A stretch of 64,000 bases of DNA from BRHc4a sp049323755 (GCA_049323755.1 JBMOPE010000002.1:38189-102188); one strand, 5' to 3'. Positions 41,279 through 50,440 are shown, numbered from the stretch's first letter. A program made the numbers and translations. The notes: generated from the sequence alone by a model not told the origin.

Positions 41279-42808
41279 TTAATCAGTAAAATGCCTTTCG
41301 TCCATGGTTTTGAAATCCGAAGATATGGAAGGAACAAACTCCATATGCGCCAGGACATCTCTTTCAAGGTCCATGCCCGGCGCAATCTCGGTGAGAACTA
41401 CCCCTTCCGGGCCCAGCTTGAAAACTGCCCGCTCGGTTATATAGACTACCTGCTGACCTAAGCCGGCTGCATAGGTTCCGCTAAAGGTGATCTGGCTGAC
41501 GGAGCTGACAAGCTTTTTTGTTCTTCCTTCCCTTGCAATGGCCAGCTTTCTGTTGCTTACAAACACTTCAAGGTCTCCTGCGGTCATGGTTCCGCAAAAA
41601 ACTAGCTTTTTGGCGTTCTGGCTTATGTTGATAAAGCCTCCGCAGCCAACCAGTTTGGGGCCGTAACGGCTGACGTTTACGTTTCCGCTCCTGTCCATTT
41701 CGGCCATACCCAGGAAGGCAGTATCAATGCCTCCCCCGTCGTAAAAATCAAATTGGCTGGGCTGGTCTACCACGCATTCAGGGTTGGTGGCCGCACCGAA
41801 GCTGAGCCCCCCGGAAGGTATTCCCCCTATGGGGCCGCACTCCAGGGTAGTGGTCATGTAGTGCGCCTTTCCTTCCTCGGCTGCCACTGCTCCCAGCAGC
41901 TCGGGTATACCTATACCCAGGTTTACAACTGTGCCTGGCTCCAGTTCATCCACAGCCCTACGGCAGATTATTTTTCTCTCATCAAGGGGGAGTTTTTGAA
42001 TGGCGGAGAGTGGCACCCGGGTCTCCCCGGAATATGCGGGATTATAATGCTCGGCAAAGGTCTGGGAATGCTTTTCCTGATCTGCCACCACAACATAATC
42101 CACAAGTATTCCCGGAACCTTCACCATCCTGGGGTGGAGGGTGCTGGAAGCGGCTAGCCGCTCTACCTGGGCAATCACTATTCCTCCGCAGTTCTTGGCG
42201 GCCTGGGCAATGGGCAGGGCCTCCAGCGTGACAGCCTCCTTTTCCATGGATATGTTGCCCTTTTCATCGGCTGTGGTGCCTCTGATAAGACCCACCGTGA
42301 TGGGGAATGACTTGTAAAAAAGCAGTTCTTTTCCTCCCAGATTTATCAGCTCAACCAGGTTTTCTACTGTGATTTTGTTAACCTTTCCACCTTCAAATCT
42401 GGGGTCTACAAACGTTCCAAGGCCCACGTGAGTTATGGTGCCTACTTTTCCGGCGGCAATGTCCCGGAAGAGGTGGGTGATTACCCCCTGAGGAAAGTTG
42501 TACCCTTCAATTTTTTCCGCAATGGCCATGGTGCCAAGTTTTGGGGCCAGGCCCCAGTGTCCTCCGATAACTTTTTTTATAAGGCCTTCATGGGCCAAAT
42601 GGTTCATGCCCCGGTTTTTTCCATCCCCTTGCCCGGCTGCATAAACCAGAATAATCCCCCTTGGGGATCCGGTCTCCAGGAATCTCTCTTCCAGCGCCGC
42701 CGTCAGGGCCTCAGGGTGTGCGCAGCCAACGAACCCGTTGATGGCAATGGTAGCCCCGTCGGGGATTAGGTCAACCGCTTCCCTTGCTGATAAAAACCTA
42801 ACCGACAC
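41279..42808 (-). CDS. Acyl-CoA:carboxylate CoA-transferase (Pct-like, fused alpha-beta)
   Basis: 509 aa, family I CoA-transferase with both halves fused. The N-half has the nucleotide-loop SAREAVDLIPDGATIAINGFVG, and the C-half carries the active-site glutamate in TTLECGPIGGIPSGGL near residue 330 and GIGIPELLG near 310. It swaps CoA between an acyl-CoA and a free acid, such as acetate or propionate. Placed directly upstream of dctPQM, so it may activate the acid taken up by the TRAP system. Preceded by a sigma54-type promoter. Confidence 0.92.
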   Translation of the reverse strand: MSVRFLSAREAVDLIPDGATIAINGFVGCAHPEALTAALEERFLETGSPRGIILVYAAGQGDGKNRGMNHLAHEGLIKKVIGGHWGLAPKLGTMAIAEKIEGYNFPQGVITHLFRDIAAGKVGTITHVGLGTFVDPRFEGGKVNKITVENLVELINLGGKELLFYKSFPITVGLIRGTTADEKGNISMEKEAVTLEALPIAQAAKNCGGIVIAQVERLAASSTLHPRMVKVPGILVDYVVVADQEKHSQTFAEHYNPAYSGETRVPLSAIQKLPLDERKIICRRAVDELEPGTVVNLGIGIPELLGAVAAEEGKAHYMTTTLECGPIGGIPSGGLSFGAATNPECVVDQPSQFDFYDGGGIDTAFLGMAEMDRSGNVNVSRYGPKLVGCGGFINISQNAKKLVFCGTMTAGDLEVFVSNRKLAIAREGRTKKLVSSVSQITFSGTYAAGLGQQVVYITERAVFKLGPEGVVLTEIAPGMDLERDVLAHMEFVPSISSDFKTMDERHFTD

Positions 42809-42860
42809 TAAAACCCTCCTTACCTGCCATGGCAGTCAAATATGTGATAAGGAGCAAATA

Positions 42861-42876
42861 TGCATATATCGTACCA
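42861..42876 (-). promoter_or_regulatory. Candidate sigma-54 promoter of the Pct-like gene
   Basis: Minus strand TGGTAC-N5-ATGCA, with GG-N10-GC spacing; two bases off TGGCAC-N5-TTGCA. It lies about 55 bases before the ATG, downstream of the activator gene. Confidence 0.6.
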
Positions 42877-42954
42877 GCCCTGATAATGCGGGTTTTAGAC
42901 GATCTTATTCCGGACTGCCGGAACCATTATATGGAATTGGTTGCTCGCTATAAT

Positions 42955-43001
42955 AAAAAAACATTCCGGTTTTCCGGAATGTTTTCCGGAAAACCGGAAT
43001 G
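42955..43001 (-). terminator. Very strong terminator of the second sigma54 regulator
   Basis: CATTCCGGTTTTCCGG and its reverse complement form a 16-base perfect stem with an 8-base loop, followed by seven T on the minus strand. It begins two bases after the TAA stop codon. Confidence 0.92.
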
Positions 43002-43003
43002 CA

Positions 43004-44728
43004 TTAATTAATCCGGTACCGGGCCAGTTTTTCATAATACGTGGACTTGGAAAGCTTAAGCATCTTGGCGGCTGAAAGCTTATTCCCGCCCGCCAGGCTC
43101 AGAGCCCTTTCCAGTATACTTTTTTCATACTCCTCAAGGGTTTCCTTAAGTGGTCCTATTCTTTCTTCCTGCTCCGCCGTGTCGATTCTTGTCAGGTAGT
43201 AAGGCAGAAAGGCTTGGGTAATTGTATCGCCTTCCATTATATTAAGGGCCCTTTCCAGGGCATTTTCCAGTTCCCTTATATTGCCGGGCCAGTGGTGCTT
43301 TATGAGGATGTCCATGGCGCTTCCGGATATTTTTTTGGGGCCGCAGCCCAGCTGCCGGCATAGCTTTTCTATAAAGAATTCAACCAGTAGCGGAATATCT
43401 TCCATCCGTTCCCGCAGAGGGGGTATCTCCAGGGTAACTACATTCAAACGATAAAAGAGGTCATCCCGGAACTGATTTTTTCTGACCATTTCATCCAGGT
43501 TCCTGTTTGTTGCAGCTATTACCCTTACATCGACCTTGATGGGCCTGCTGCCCCCAACTCTCTCAATTTCCCGCTCCTGCAGTGTTCGTAGTATTTTGGC
43601 CTGCATATTAAGAGGCATGTCCCCTATTTCATCAAGAAAAATACTTCCCCCGTCGGCCAGTTCAAACTTACCTCTTTTTCCACCCTTTTGGGCGCCGGTA
43701 AAGGCGCCTTCCTGGTAGCCGAAAAGCTCGCTTTCGAGAAGGGTCTCGGGCAGTGCGGCGCAGTTTACCCGGACAAAGGGCCCCAGGTAGCGGGGGCTGG
43801 CGTTGTGGATGGCGTGAGCGAACAACTCCTTGCCGGTTCCGCTTTCGCCCAGTAATAGGACCGTTGAGCTGTTCCTGGCTACCTTCAGGGCTACCGACTT
43901 GAGCTTTTCAATTGTAAGACTTTTACCGCCAATACTGTCTATGCAGTATTTAGTCCCCTGATGTTTTTTCAGCTCTCCTTTATAATATTCCAACTCGTGC
44001 TGCAGCTGGTCCACCTTTTCTGCCAGGTTTTTAAGCTGGCTTATATCCCTGAACATCACCTTGCCAACCGCGCAGACCACTTTCCCGTCCTTTTTAATGG
44101 GTATGCGGGCGCATATCATGTCGTTGCCCTTTATTCGCTGTACCTGGTCCAGCTCAGCGTTCCCGGTTTCCATTACAATGTGCATTCGGGTGTTTTCTAT
44201 AACATCCCTGACATCTTTTCCTATTACGTCTTCACGCCTGACTTCCAGAAATTCGGCATAGGCCTGGCTAATCATGGTAATCCTGGCCTGGTCATCAACT
44301 ATGACAATGCCCTCGTATGTGCTGTCAAGTATGGTTTCCAGCAGTTCCTTGTCGTTACGTTCGCTGGCCAGCTCATGCACAGCCTGCTGTAATTCGGTAA
44401 CATCGTGTAGAACCGCCACTGCCCCTATGATGGTGCCGTTTTGAAATATTGGGGACCGGTTGCTGATGTATGTCTTGCTGCCGATGGCAATCATTTTTCC
44501 TATTTGCGGCTGTCCATCTTTAAGCACTTCGGTCATCCCGGTATTCGGTATTACCTCTGCCACGGGCCTTCCTATAAGGTGGCCGGAGCCGATTCCTATG
44601 ATCTTTTCCATGGCCCGGTTTAAGGTCACTATACGGCCATCGCCATCTACCTCAATAATGCCGTTATAAGCTGCATCCAGCATTGTTTTAAGGCGGTTAA
44701 TAAATTTGTCTATATCTTTGACTCGCAA
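43004..44728 (-). CDS. PAS-sigma54 transcriptional activator (CoA-transferase regulon)
   Basis: About 574 aa with a TTG start at 44728, chosen because GGAGG lies eight bases upstream; an ATG at 44743 lies within or before that site. Two PAS domains (about 5-110 and 130-240), AAA+ domain with GESGTGKE near 293, GAFTGA near 339 and FLDEIGD near 360, and a Fis-type HTH (GGNKLSAAKMLKLSKSTYYEKLARY). It stands between two CoA-transferase genes, both with -24/-12 promoters, so it probably activates both. Confidence 0.92.
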   Translation of the reverse strand: MRVKDIDKFINRLKTMLDAAYNGIIEVDGDGRIVTLNRAMEKIIGIGSGHLIGRPVAEVIPNTGMTEVLKDGQPQIGKMIAIGSKTYISNRSPIFQNGTIIGAVAVLHDVTELQQAVHELASERNDKELLETILDSTYEGIVIVDDQARITMISQAYAEFLEVRREDVIGKDVRDVIENTRMHIVMETGNAELDQVQRIKGNDMICARIPIKKDGKVVCAVGKVMFRDISQLKNLAEKVDQLQHELEYYKGELKKHQGTKYCIDSIGGKSLTIEKLKSVALKVARNSSTVLLLGESGTGKELFAHAIHNASPRYLGPFVRVNCAALPETLLESELFGYQEGAFTGAQKGGKRGKFELADGGSIFLDEIGDMPLNMQAKILRTLQEREIERVGGSRPIKVDVRVIAATNRNLDEMVRKNQFRDDLFYRLNVVTLEIPPLRERMEDIPLLVEFFIEKLCRQLGCGPKKISGSAMDILIKHHWPGNIRELENALERALNIMEGDTITQAFLPYYLTRIDTAEQEERIGPLKETLEEYEKSILERALSLAGGNKLSAAKMLKLSKSTYYEKLARYRIN

Positions 44729-44743
44729 CCAATTAACCTCCAT

Positions 44744-45017
44744 GAATTCGGATTATTCAAAATAAATATTTTTTAATGTTTTCTACGCGTTACAAATGAA
44801 AACCTTTTTTTGTAAAAGGGGAAACTATGGCATGCCAGCGCCTGTCAGTGTTGACTAAAGACCGGTTAAGCACGGTTAAAATCAAATAATTCTAAATATT
44901 ACAATCATTACGGGTGTATGAAATTACGTACAAGTGTCATATATGTGAAACACTAATGACATTATGATTTGCCTCAGTATATTTGAAACGCAGGCCCAGG
45001 CACCGGACTGCTCCTGG
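44744..45017. other. Gene-free upstream region of the second CoA-transferase
   Basis: No gene is visible. It holds palindromic bits (GTGTCATATATGTGAAACAC) that could be binding sites of the sigma54 activator, whose sites usually lie 80-200 bases upstream of the promoter at 45018. Confidence 0.5.
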
Positions 45018-45033
45018 TGGCATAATAGTTGCT
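45018..45033 (+). promoter_or_regulatory. Sigma-54 promoter (consensus match) of the 4Hb-type CoA-transferase
   Basis: TGGCAT-N5-TTGCT, all the defining bases present and GG-N10-GC spacing correct. It lies about 52 bases before the GTG start. Confidence 0.8.
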
Positions 45034-45084
45034 AATACTAATGAAGGCCTGTAATGTCACCATTTGTATGAGGAGGTTTTGTTT

Positions 45085-46431
45085 GTGAGCATTTATATGG
45101 AACAATATAGTAAAAAGCAGGCTTTGCCTGAAGAGGCAGTCAAGGTAATCAAATCAGGGGACTGGGTAGACTATGGCCTTCTCACGGCACAGGCGTTTGC
45201 CCTGGATGAGGCACTGGCCAGGCGGAAAGATGAACTGAGGGATGTCAATATATGGACTGTTCTTACTTTATATCCCCCAAAGGTTCTTGAGGCTGATCCC
45301 AACGGGGAAACCTTTACCTGGAACTCCTGGCATTTTTCCGGTCTGGACAGAAAGATGGCCGGGAGAGGAACACCTGTTTATTATTCACCCATGAGATATT
45401 CCGAGCTTCCCAGGTACATCAGGGAGAATATAGAACCGATCGATGTTTCGATAAGGCAGGTAGCTCCAATGGATAATCACGGGTATTTCAATTTTGGGCC
45501 GCAAAATTCACACAGCAGGGCGGTATGCGAAAAGGCCAAAACAGTAATAGTCGAAGTGAACCAAAACCAGCCCCGCTGCCTTGGGGGATATGACGAGGCC
45601 ATTCACATTTCCGAGGTGGATTACATTGTGGAAAGCAGCAATCCCGTGCTGCCGGAGCTATCTGCACCGGAGCCCACAGATGCTGACCGTAAAATCGCCG
45701 GGCTTGTTCTCTCCCAGATGGAAGACGGCTGCTGCATCCAGTTGGGTATCGGCAGCCTTCCCAATGCGGTGGGGAAAATGATTGCGGACTCGGATCTTAA
45801 AAACTTGGGGTGTCATACGGAGATGCTGGCCGATTCCTATGTGGATATGTTTGAGGCCGGTAAGCTAACGGGAAGGCGAAAAAGCACCGATCCCGGCAAG
45901 ATAGTATACTCCTTTGCCCTGGGAACCAGGAGACTGTACGATTTTATTCACGATAACCCTGTATGTGCCATTTACCCCGTTGATTATACAAACAACCCTG
46001 GAATTGCGGCCCGAAATGAACGTCTGATAACCATAAATAATGCTGTTGAGGTGGACATGTACGGCCAGGTGTGCTCGGAGTCTGACGGCACAAGGCACAT
46101 CAGCGGGACCGGGGGGCAGCTTGATTTTGTTCTTGCTGCCTATCAGTCCAGGGGGGGTAAATCTTTTATATGTCTTCCATCCTGCTACAGGTGCAAGGAC
46201 GGAAAAATGAAGTCACGTATTGTTCCGACTCTTGCCCAGGGGGCAATTGTAACGGATCCCCGTACAGTGGCACAGTATATTGTCACCGAATACGGTATGT
46301 TTAATCTTAAAGGAAAAACCACCTGGCAAAGGGCAGAGGGACTGATTAACCTGTCTCACCCCGATTTCCGGGAGGAACTAATAAAATCTGCAGAGACCCA
46401 GGGCATATGGCGCAGATCAAATAAGAAATAA
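45085..46431 (+). CDS. Acetyl-CoA hydrolase/4-hydroxybutyrate-type CoA-transferase
   Basis: About 448 aa; a GTG start is set by AGGAGG eight bases upstream. Features of the ACH1/4HbT family: GIGSLPNAVGKMIAD near residue 225, the catalytic Glu in GCHTEMLADSYVDMFEAG near 245, and a C-terminal QLDFVLAAYQSRGGKSFICLPS with TDPRTVAQYIVTEYGMFNLKG near 400. It moves CoA from an acyl-CoA to acetate or a similar acid. Transcribed from a sigma54 promoter. Confidence 0.92.
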   Translation: MSIYMEQYSKKQALPEEAVKVIKSGDWVDYGLLTAQAFALDEALARRKDELRDVNIWTVLTLYPPKVLEADPNGETFTWNSWHFSGLDRKMAGRGTPVYYSPMRYSELPRYIRENIEPIDVSIRQVAPMDNHGYFNFGPQNSHSRAVCEKAKTVIVEVNQNQPRCLGGYDEAIHISEVDYIVESSNPVLPELSAPEPTDADRKIAGLVLSQMEDGCCIQLGIGSLPNAVGKMIADSDLKNLGCHTEMLADSYVDMFEAGKLTGRRKSTDPGKIVYSFALGTRRLYDFIHDNPVCAIYPVDYTNNPGIAARNERLITINNAVEVDMYGQVCSESDGTRHISGTGGQLDFVLAAYQSRGGKSFICLPSCYRCKDGKMKSRIVPTLAQGAIVTDPRTVAQYIVTEYGMFNLKGKTTWQRAEGLINLSHPDFREELIKSAETQGIWRRSNKK

Positions 46432-46458
46432 TATTCTTATTCTGTAATTCTAATTCTG

Positions 46459-46600
46459 TCGGAATCCAGAATTCAGAATTCAGAACTCAGAACTCAGAAT
46501 GTTTTGAGGCATGTCAGAGTACCGCGTAGTCATCTTTCATAGGTAGCTGCTTAGTTAGGCCCGAGAGTCGGGATTCTGACTTCTTCTGAATTCAGACCGG
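46459..46600. repeat. CAGAATT-heptamer repeat, copy 3
   Basis: Left array of CAGAATT/CAGAACT units (46465-46500) and an inverted right arm GGATTCTGACTTC...GAATTCAGACCGGG (46570-46600), about 70 bases apart. It fills much of the gap before the coat genes; no gene is seen in 46432-46681. Confidence 0.75.
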
Positions 46601-46681
46601 GAAAAGGAGCCTATGAATGGAATGCATTTTTTTCTTAATAAGGGGAAGAATAACACCACTGAATAACGGAGGTGAATAATC

Positions 46682-46969
46682 TTGCTTTCAGAAAAAGAGG
46701 TTATCGAGCTGGGTGAAAGAGCAATGGGGCATCTTAGCCTTATGGAAAAGTATTCTGTCTATGCCCAGCAGTGCCCCGACCAGCAGGTTAGGGATATCCT
46801 GACCAGACACCAGCAGATTTTCCAAAACCATTACCAGATGCTGGTGGGACTCATGCAAAATGCTCAGACCATGACTGGGACAGTTGCTTCCCAGGCCATG
46901 ACTGGCATAACAACTCCCCAGGCATTTATGGGTGCGACAACCACTCAGACCCAATGGCGCCCAAGCTAA
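46682..46969 (+). CDS. Small spore coat-like protein (CotF-like)
   Basis: 95 aa. Helical first half (SEKEVIELGERAMGHLSLMEKYSVYAQQCPDQQVRDILTRHQQIFQNHYQMLVGLM) and a Thr/Ala/Gln-rich tail. This is a ferritin-like two-helix pattern found in spore coat F-type proteins. TTG start with GGAGGTG upstream. It precedes the second coat gene by 24 bases, forming a pair. Confidence 0.78.
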   Translation: MLSEKEVIELGERAMGHLSLMEKYSVYAQQCPDQQVRDILTRHQQIFQNHYQMLVGLMQNAQTMTGTVASQAMTGITTPQAFMGATTTQTQWRPS

Positions 46970-46993
46970 AAAGAAAGGAGAGGATACGATACG

Positions 46994-47338
46994 ATGCCGT
47001 ATAACCAGCAAGTAAGCCCAATCAGTATAGCCATCGACTGTCTTAACAGTACAAAATATCTGGCACTACGTGATACATACGGGGCGATGGAAAGCGCGAC
47101 ACCTCAAATGAAGCAGGCGTACAGCAGAATGACACAGGAACACCTGGCTATGCAAGAGGAGTGGTTCAGGCTTATGAACAGCAGGGGCTGGTACCAGGTG
47201 TCCCAGGCCCGGCCAGAGCTTGCCGCCCAGACCATGAGCCAAATTCAAAATATTATTGCCCAGGCCCGGGGTACAGCAGCCAACATAGGTCAGCAACAGT
47301 ATCAGCAGCAGCAGTTTACTCCGGGTCAATTCAGGTAG
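46994..47338 (+). CDS. Spore coat protein (CotF family)
   Basis: 114 aa. ISIAIDCLNSTKYLALRDTYGAMESATPQMKQAYSRMTQEHLAMQEEWFRLMNSRGWYQVSQARPELAAQ is the Coat_F pattern (D-L-L-x-x-K ... Y x x A x x E ... R x x F/W x x M x x x G W Y). A Gln-rich tail follows. It is a structural component of the spore coat, so the host can sporulate. ATG with AAAGGAGAGG upstream. Confidence 0.87.
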   Translation: MPYNQQVSPISIAIDCLNSTKYLALRDTYGAMESATPQMKQAYSRMTQEHLAMQEEWFRLMNSRGWYQVSQARPELAAQTMSQIQNIIAQARGTAANIGQQQYQQQQFTPGQFR

Positions 47339-47371
47339 GTAATACCTGTATTAGAATAGAGCCAAAACGAG

Positions 47372-47399
47372 ACGGTCGTAGTATGACCGTTTCTTTTTT
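47372..47399 (+). terminator. Terminator after the coat genes
   Basis: ACGGTC, a 7-base loop, GACCGT, then TTCTTTTTT. Confidence 0.82.
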
Positions 47400-47411
47400 A
47401 TGAAGCTGATA

Positions 47412-47432
47412 AGAAAAAGCCCCTGCAGGGGC
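47412..47432 (-). terminator. Terminator of the DUF2512 gene
   Basis: GCCCCTGCAGGGGC palindrome (47419-47432) followed by TTTTT on the minus strand. Confidence 0.75.
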
Positions 47433-47447
47433 AGGGGGGGGAAGATT

Positions 47448-47801
47448 TTATGGTTCAACCTTTTCGGACCTGCGGAGATACTTATGTAGGAAAAATTCCC
47501 CTATGGCAAGTAATATTGCAAAAAGGGCGAGTGTGGCGAGGGTTACGCGAAAGTCAGGAACAAATGCCGCGATAATGGCTGCAGTAATAGCACCGAGAAT
47601 CCCGTCACTGACAGCGGCAACAATGTTGCCGAAGCGGGGCAGTATAAACAGGTCACCTAAAAAGTAATTCAGGGCCGTTACTGCAACAGCCAGCAACGCA
47701 ACCCAACCCCAGGAATTCTCTTCAAGGATTGCAAATGAGGCCGCTGCCACTATGAAAGTCATGGCAAATTTGATTAAAAGCGCGGTAGCTGTTTTGCTCA
47801 T
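47448..47801 (-). CDS. DUF2512 (YndM-like) membrane protein
   Basis: About 117 aa with the ATG at 47801 and GGAGGTG upstream. Four membrane helices in the DUF2512 pattern (TATALLIKFAMTFIVAAASFAILE; VALLAVAVTALNYFLGDLFILPRFGN; VSDGILGAITAAIIAAF; ATLALFAILLAIGEFFLH). The family is typical of spore-forming Firmicutes, with unknown function. It is convergent with the coat genes. Confidence 0.85.
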   Translation of the reverse strand: MSKTATALLIKFAMTFIVAAASFAILEENSWGWVALLAVAVTALNYFLGDLFILPRFGNIVAAVSDGILGAITAAIIAAFVPDFRVTLATLALFAILLAIGEFFLHKYLRRSEKVEP

Positions 47802-48002
47802 TTTTTTCACCTCCGAATTTAGGGTGTCCCTGAAAAAAAAAATTAAACTGTTGTAGGTTATAAGAATTTGTGACTTTGCAGCTAATAACAGGTAATTTGC
47901 CCATTTAATATGCAGCCAAATCAGGGCTATCCTCACCAAATTGAAAAGGCTGCTTTCTTCTGGCAGCCTTTTAAATTCATATAAATAATACTTGTTCCGG
48001 CT

Positions 48003-48040
48003 ATTCTGAATTCTGACTTCTGGATTCTGTATTCCGACAG
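48003..48040. repeat. CAGAATT-heptamer repeat, copy 4
   Basis: A single inverted arm of TTCTGAA/TTCTGAC units ending TTCCGACAG. The rest of the 47802-48062 gap shows no gene. Confidence 0.65.
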
Positions 48041-48062
48041 TAGTATCCAGCAGGATTAGCTA

Positions 48063-48311
48063 TTAAAGAATTCCTCCCCCGAGCATAAGCCTGAATAAAC
48101 CGAAAAAGGTTGCAGCCAGACAGCAAATAATAGCTGCCATTGAGGTGCCCCTTGATCTTGGACTGGCCGATGTATAAGCAATAACGCTTACAATCAGACT
48201 GACAACTGCAAAGGGGATAACCAGCCAGTTAAGGCTCCCCAGGCAGGGAAAAAATGCCACGAACATTCCCAAAAGGCTAATTATACCTAAAACAAGGGCA
48301 ATTACCTGCAC
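48063..48311 (-). CDS. Small membrane protein, unknown
   Basis: 82 aa with three membrane helices (VIALVLGIISLLGMFVAFFPC; LNWLVIPFAVVSLIVSVIAYTSA; MAAIICCLAATFFGLFRLML), similar in layout to small DUF4190-like proteins. GTG start with AAGGGGTG upstream. The same strand carries the DUF2752 gene 32 bases upstream, so they may be one unit. Confidence 0.65.
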   Translation of the reverse strand: MQVIALVLGIISLLGMFVAFFPCLGSLNWLVIPFAVVSLIVSVIAYTSASPRSRGTSMAAIICCLAATFFGLFRLMLGGGIL

Positions 48312-48343
48312 TCTTATTCACCCCTTCCTTCATTAATCTTTAT

Positions 48344-48679
48344 TTAGACCTTTTTTCCGGGACGGAGCTTGCGGGCCAGACTTATTAACGACCAGAGAAG
48401 AAATAATGCTGAATTAATTGACAAAAATAAATACAAATAAATGCTAAACCTGTTGTATAAAAGGGCTTCTTTTAAATTAAGCCTTGATATTTCAAGGAAG
48501 GCCTTTGTCATTCCGCACAGGGGGCAGGGCTCATTATATTTGGCAATCCACTCACAGCGGGGGGCCAAATCAAGTATGACATTGTTGGGGAGTACAAAAG
48601 GCAGAGACAGTACCCCCAAAAAAATAATGCTTACTAATATCCAGACTATAAAAAAGGCTCTTTTTACATCGTCCGTCAT
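48344..48679 (-). CDS. DUF2752 membrane protein
   Basis: 111 aa. The diagnostic motif CPLCGMTKAFLEISRLNLKEALLYNRFS lies in the middle between membrane helices. DUF2752 proteins carry the CPxCGxTRA cysteine pair, suggesting metal or redox binding; function unknown. Confidence 0.85.
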   Translation of the reverse strand: MTDDVKRAFFIVWILVSIIFLGVLSLPFVLPNNVILDLAPRCEWIAKYNEPCPLCGMTKAFLEISRLNLKEALLYNRFSIYLYLFLSINSALFLLWSLISLARKLRPGKKV

Positions 48680-48822
48680 TTTTTAACCTTTAGTATTGTT
48701 AGTGACATTGACAGCCATAATATCCATATTTTTTCATACATCTTATTCTAATACAATATTCAGCAGGGGTGCAATAGGCTATTAAACAGGAGATACAAGG
48801 GGACGGTAAATGGCAATTTAAG

Positions 48823-49395
48823 TTAGGATTTATTGCCGGGTCGAAGCTGGTTTTTAAGCTCTCCCGATTTTATAAAAGAAGACAATTGCCTGTTTCTTAT
48901 CAGTATAATAAAAAAGTAAACAATGACCCCAAGGCCGGCTAACTCCGGAATGTATATATATGGGTCAGTCAGGAGCCTGTTTATCAGGTAGGCTAAAAAG
49001 CCCTCTCTTTCCACAGCAGGAAACATCCACCCGTAAAGAGGCCACAGTAATGTCTCCGGTTTGTTCCACATCCCGTCAAGCACCTGGTGAAACAGGCTCC
49101 CGGCTGCCAGTACAAGCACTCCAGTCCGCTTATAGCATTTCAGAGCTAAAACGCCGACCAAAATAAATAATAAGGAAAAAAGAAGGGTGTGCCCGAATAG
49201 GCGGCTAGCACCCAGAAAAGTTTCTTTAAAGAGTAGGCCGATAGGCTTGTCAAGCAGGTCCGGGACCATCGATCCCAGTATTACCAGCCGGTAATCCAGG
49301 TGGCCAAGCGCCTTTGAAATTCCATGGCTGATAGCCGCCCTGTGAACGGTACTTGCTGCCGCCAGAGTTAAGCCTATATGCCCGAAAAATATCAT
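48823..49395 (-). CDS. Membrane-bound metal-dependent hydrolase-like protein (DUF457/YdjM-like)
   Basis: About 190 aa, four or five membrane helices, with histidine/aspartate pairs of the family: HIGLTLAAAS at the N-terminus, GSMVPDLLDKP near 45, FGHTLLFSLLF near 70 and GSLFHQVLDGMW near 102. It probably binds a metal in the membrane; exact reaction unknown. ATG at 49395 with AAGGAG nine bases upstream is better spaced than the in-frame TTG. Confidence 0.75.
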   Translation of the reverse strand: MIFFGHIGLTLAAASTVHRAAISHGISKALGHLDYRLVILGSMVPDLLDKPIGLLFKETFLGASRLFGHTLLFSLLFILVGVLALKCYKRTGVLVLAAGSLFHQVLDGMWNKPETLLWPLYGWMFPAVEREGFLAYLINRLLTDPYIYIPELAGLGVIVYFFIILIRNRQLSSFIKSGELKNQLRPGNKS

Positions 49396-49471
49396 TAACA
49401 ATACTCCTTAGGATCAAAATAATTTATATTATGCTATAGTTGTTCTGCAGTAATGGCTTTTTTAGAAAACC

Positions 49472-50440
49472 TTATTTTCCAGCAAGGTGGCAGGCTACAA
49501 AGTGTCCATTTCCCATATTCCTGAATTGGGGGTCCTCAACCTTGCAAATATCGCTGCACAGGTAGCAGCGGGTGTGGAATCGGCATCCCGGCGGCGGATT
49601 TACAGGGCTGGGAACATCTCCCGTGAGTATGATTCTTTCTTTTTTAGCCCTGGGGTCTGGAACCGGAACAGCCGACAGAAGTGCCCTGGTGTACGGGTGC
49701 AGGGGATTGCTGTAAAGATCATCCACCTCCGACAGCTCCACCATTTTTCCCAGGTACATAACGCCCACCCGGCTGCTGACATGTTTTACAACGTTAAGTC
49801 CATGGGCGATAAAAAGATAGGTAAGGCCAAATTCCTGCTGCAATTCCTTTAAAAGGTTCAATACCTGGGACTGTATGGAAACATCCAGGGCAGAAACAGG
49901 CTCATCGCAGATTATCAGCTTGGGATTTAATGCCAGAGCCCTGGCAATTCCCACCCTTTGTCGCTGTCCTCCGCTGAACTCATGGGGATAGCGGCGGTAA
50001 TGAAAAGCTGCAAGGCCAACACAGCAAAGAAGGTCATGGACCCTTTTTTGCAGTTCGGCTCCGGAGGCTGCCTTATATATCTTTAAAGGCTCTGCTATAA
50101 TGTCTCCAACTGTCATCCTGGGATTCAGGGACGCGTAAGGGTCCTGGAATATCATCTGCATGTCCCTGCGAAGAGACCTCATTTCTTTCCTGCCCAATTT
50201 AAAAACATCTTTACCCTTAAAATAGACTCTTCCTCCTGTTGGCTCCATAAGGCGGAGAATGAGCCTTCCAGTTGTGGATTTGCCGCAGCCGCTCTCGCCT
50301 ACAAGGCCAAGGGTTTCCCCTTCTTTTATGCTGAAGCTTACCCCGTCAACGGCCTTTACAGCACCATCTTTATTAACGGCAGTGTTGCCATTCACAGAAA
50401 AATACTTTTTCAAGTCCTGAACTTCAACAAGATTTTCCAT
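49472..50440 (-). CDS. Peptide ABC transporter ATP-binding protein (DppF/OppF)
   Basis: 322 aa. Walker A GESGCGKST near residue 48, signature FSGGQRQRVGIARAL near 158, Walker B IICDEPVSALDVS, and a C-terminal cysteine-containing oligo_HPY domain (PPGCRFHTRCYLCSDICK) that can hold an Fe-S cluster. Last gene of the dpp operon, overlapping dppD by one base (TGATG). Confidence 0.94.
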   Translation of the reverse strand: MENLVEVQDLKKYFSVNGNTAVNKDGAVKAVDGVSFSIKEGETLGLVGESGCGKSTTGRLILRLMEPTGGRVYFKGKDVFKLGRKEMRSLRRDMQMIFQDPYASLNPRMTVGDIIAEPLKIYKAASGAELQKRVHDLLCCVGLAAFHYRRYPHEFSGGQRQRVGIARALALNPKLIICDEPVSALDVSIQSQVLNLLKELQQEFGLTYLFIAHGLNVVKHVSSRVGVMYLGKMVELSEVDDLYSNPLHPYTRALLSAVPVPDPRAKKERIILTGDVPSPVNPPPGCRFHTRCYLCSDICKVEDPQFRNMGNGHFVACHLAGK

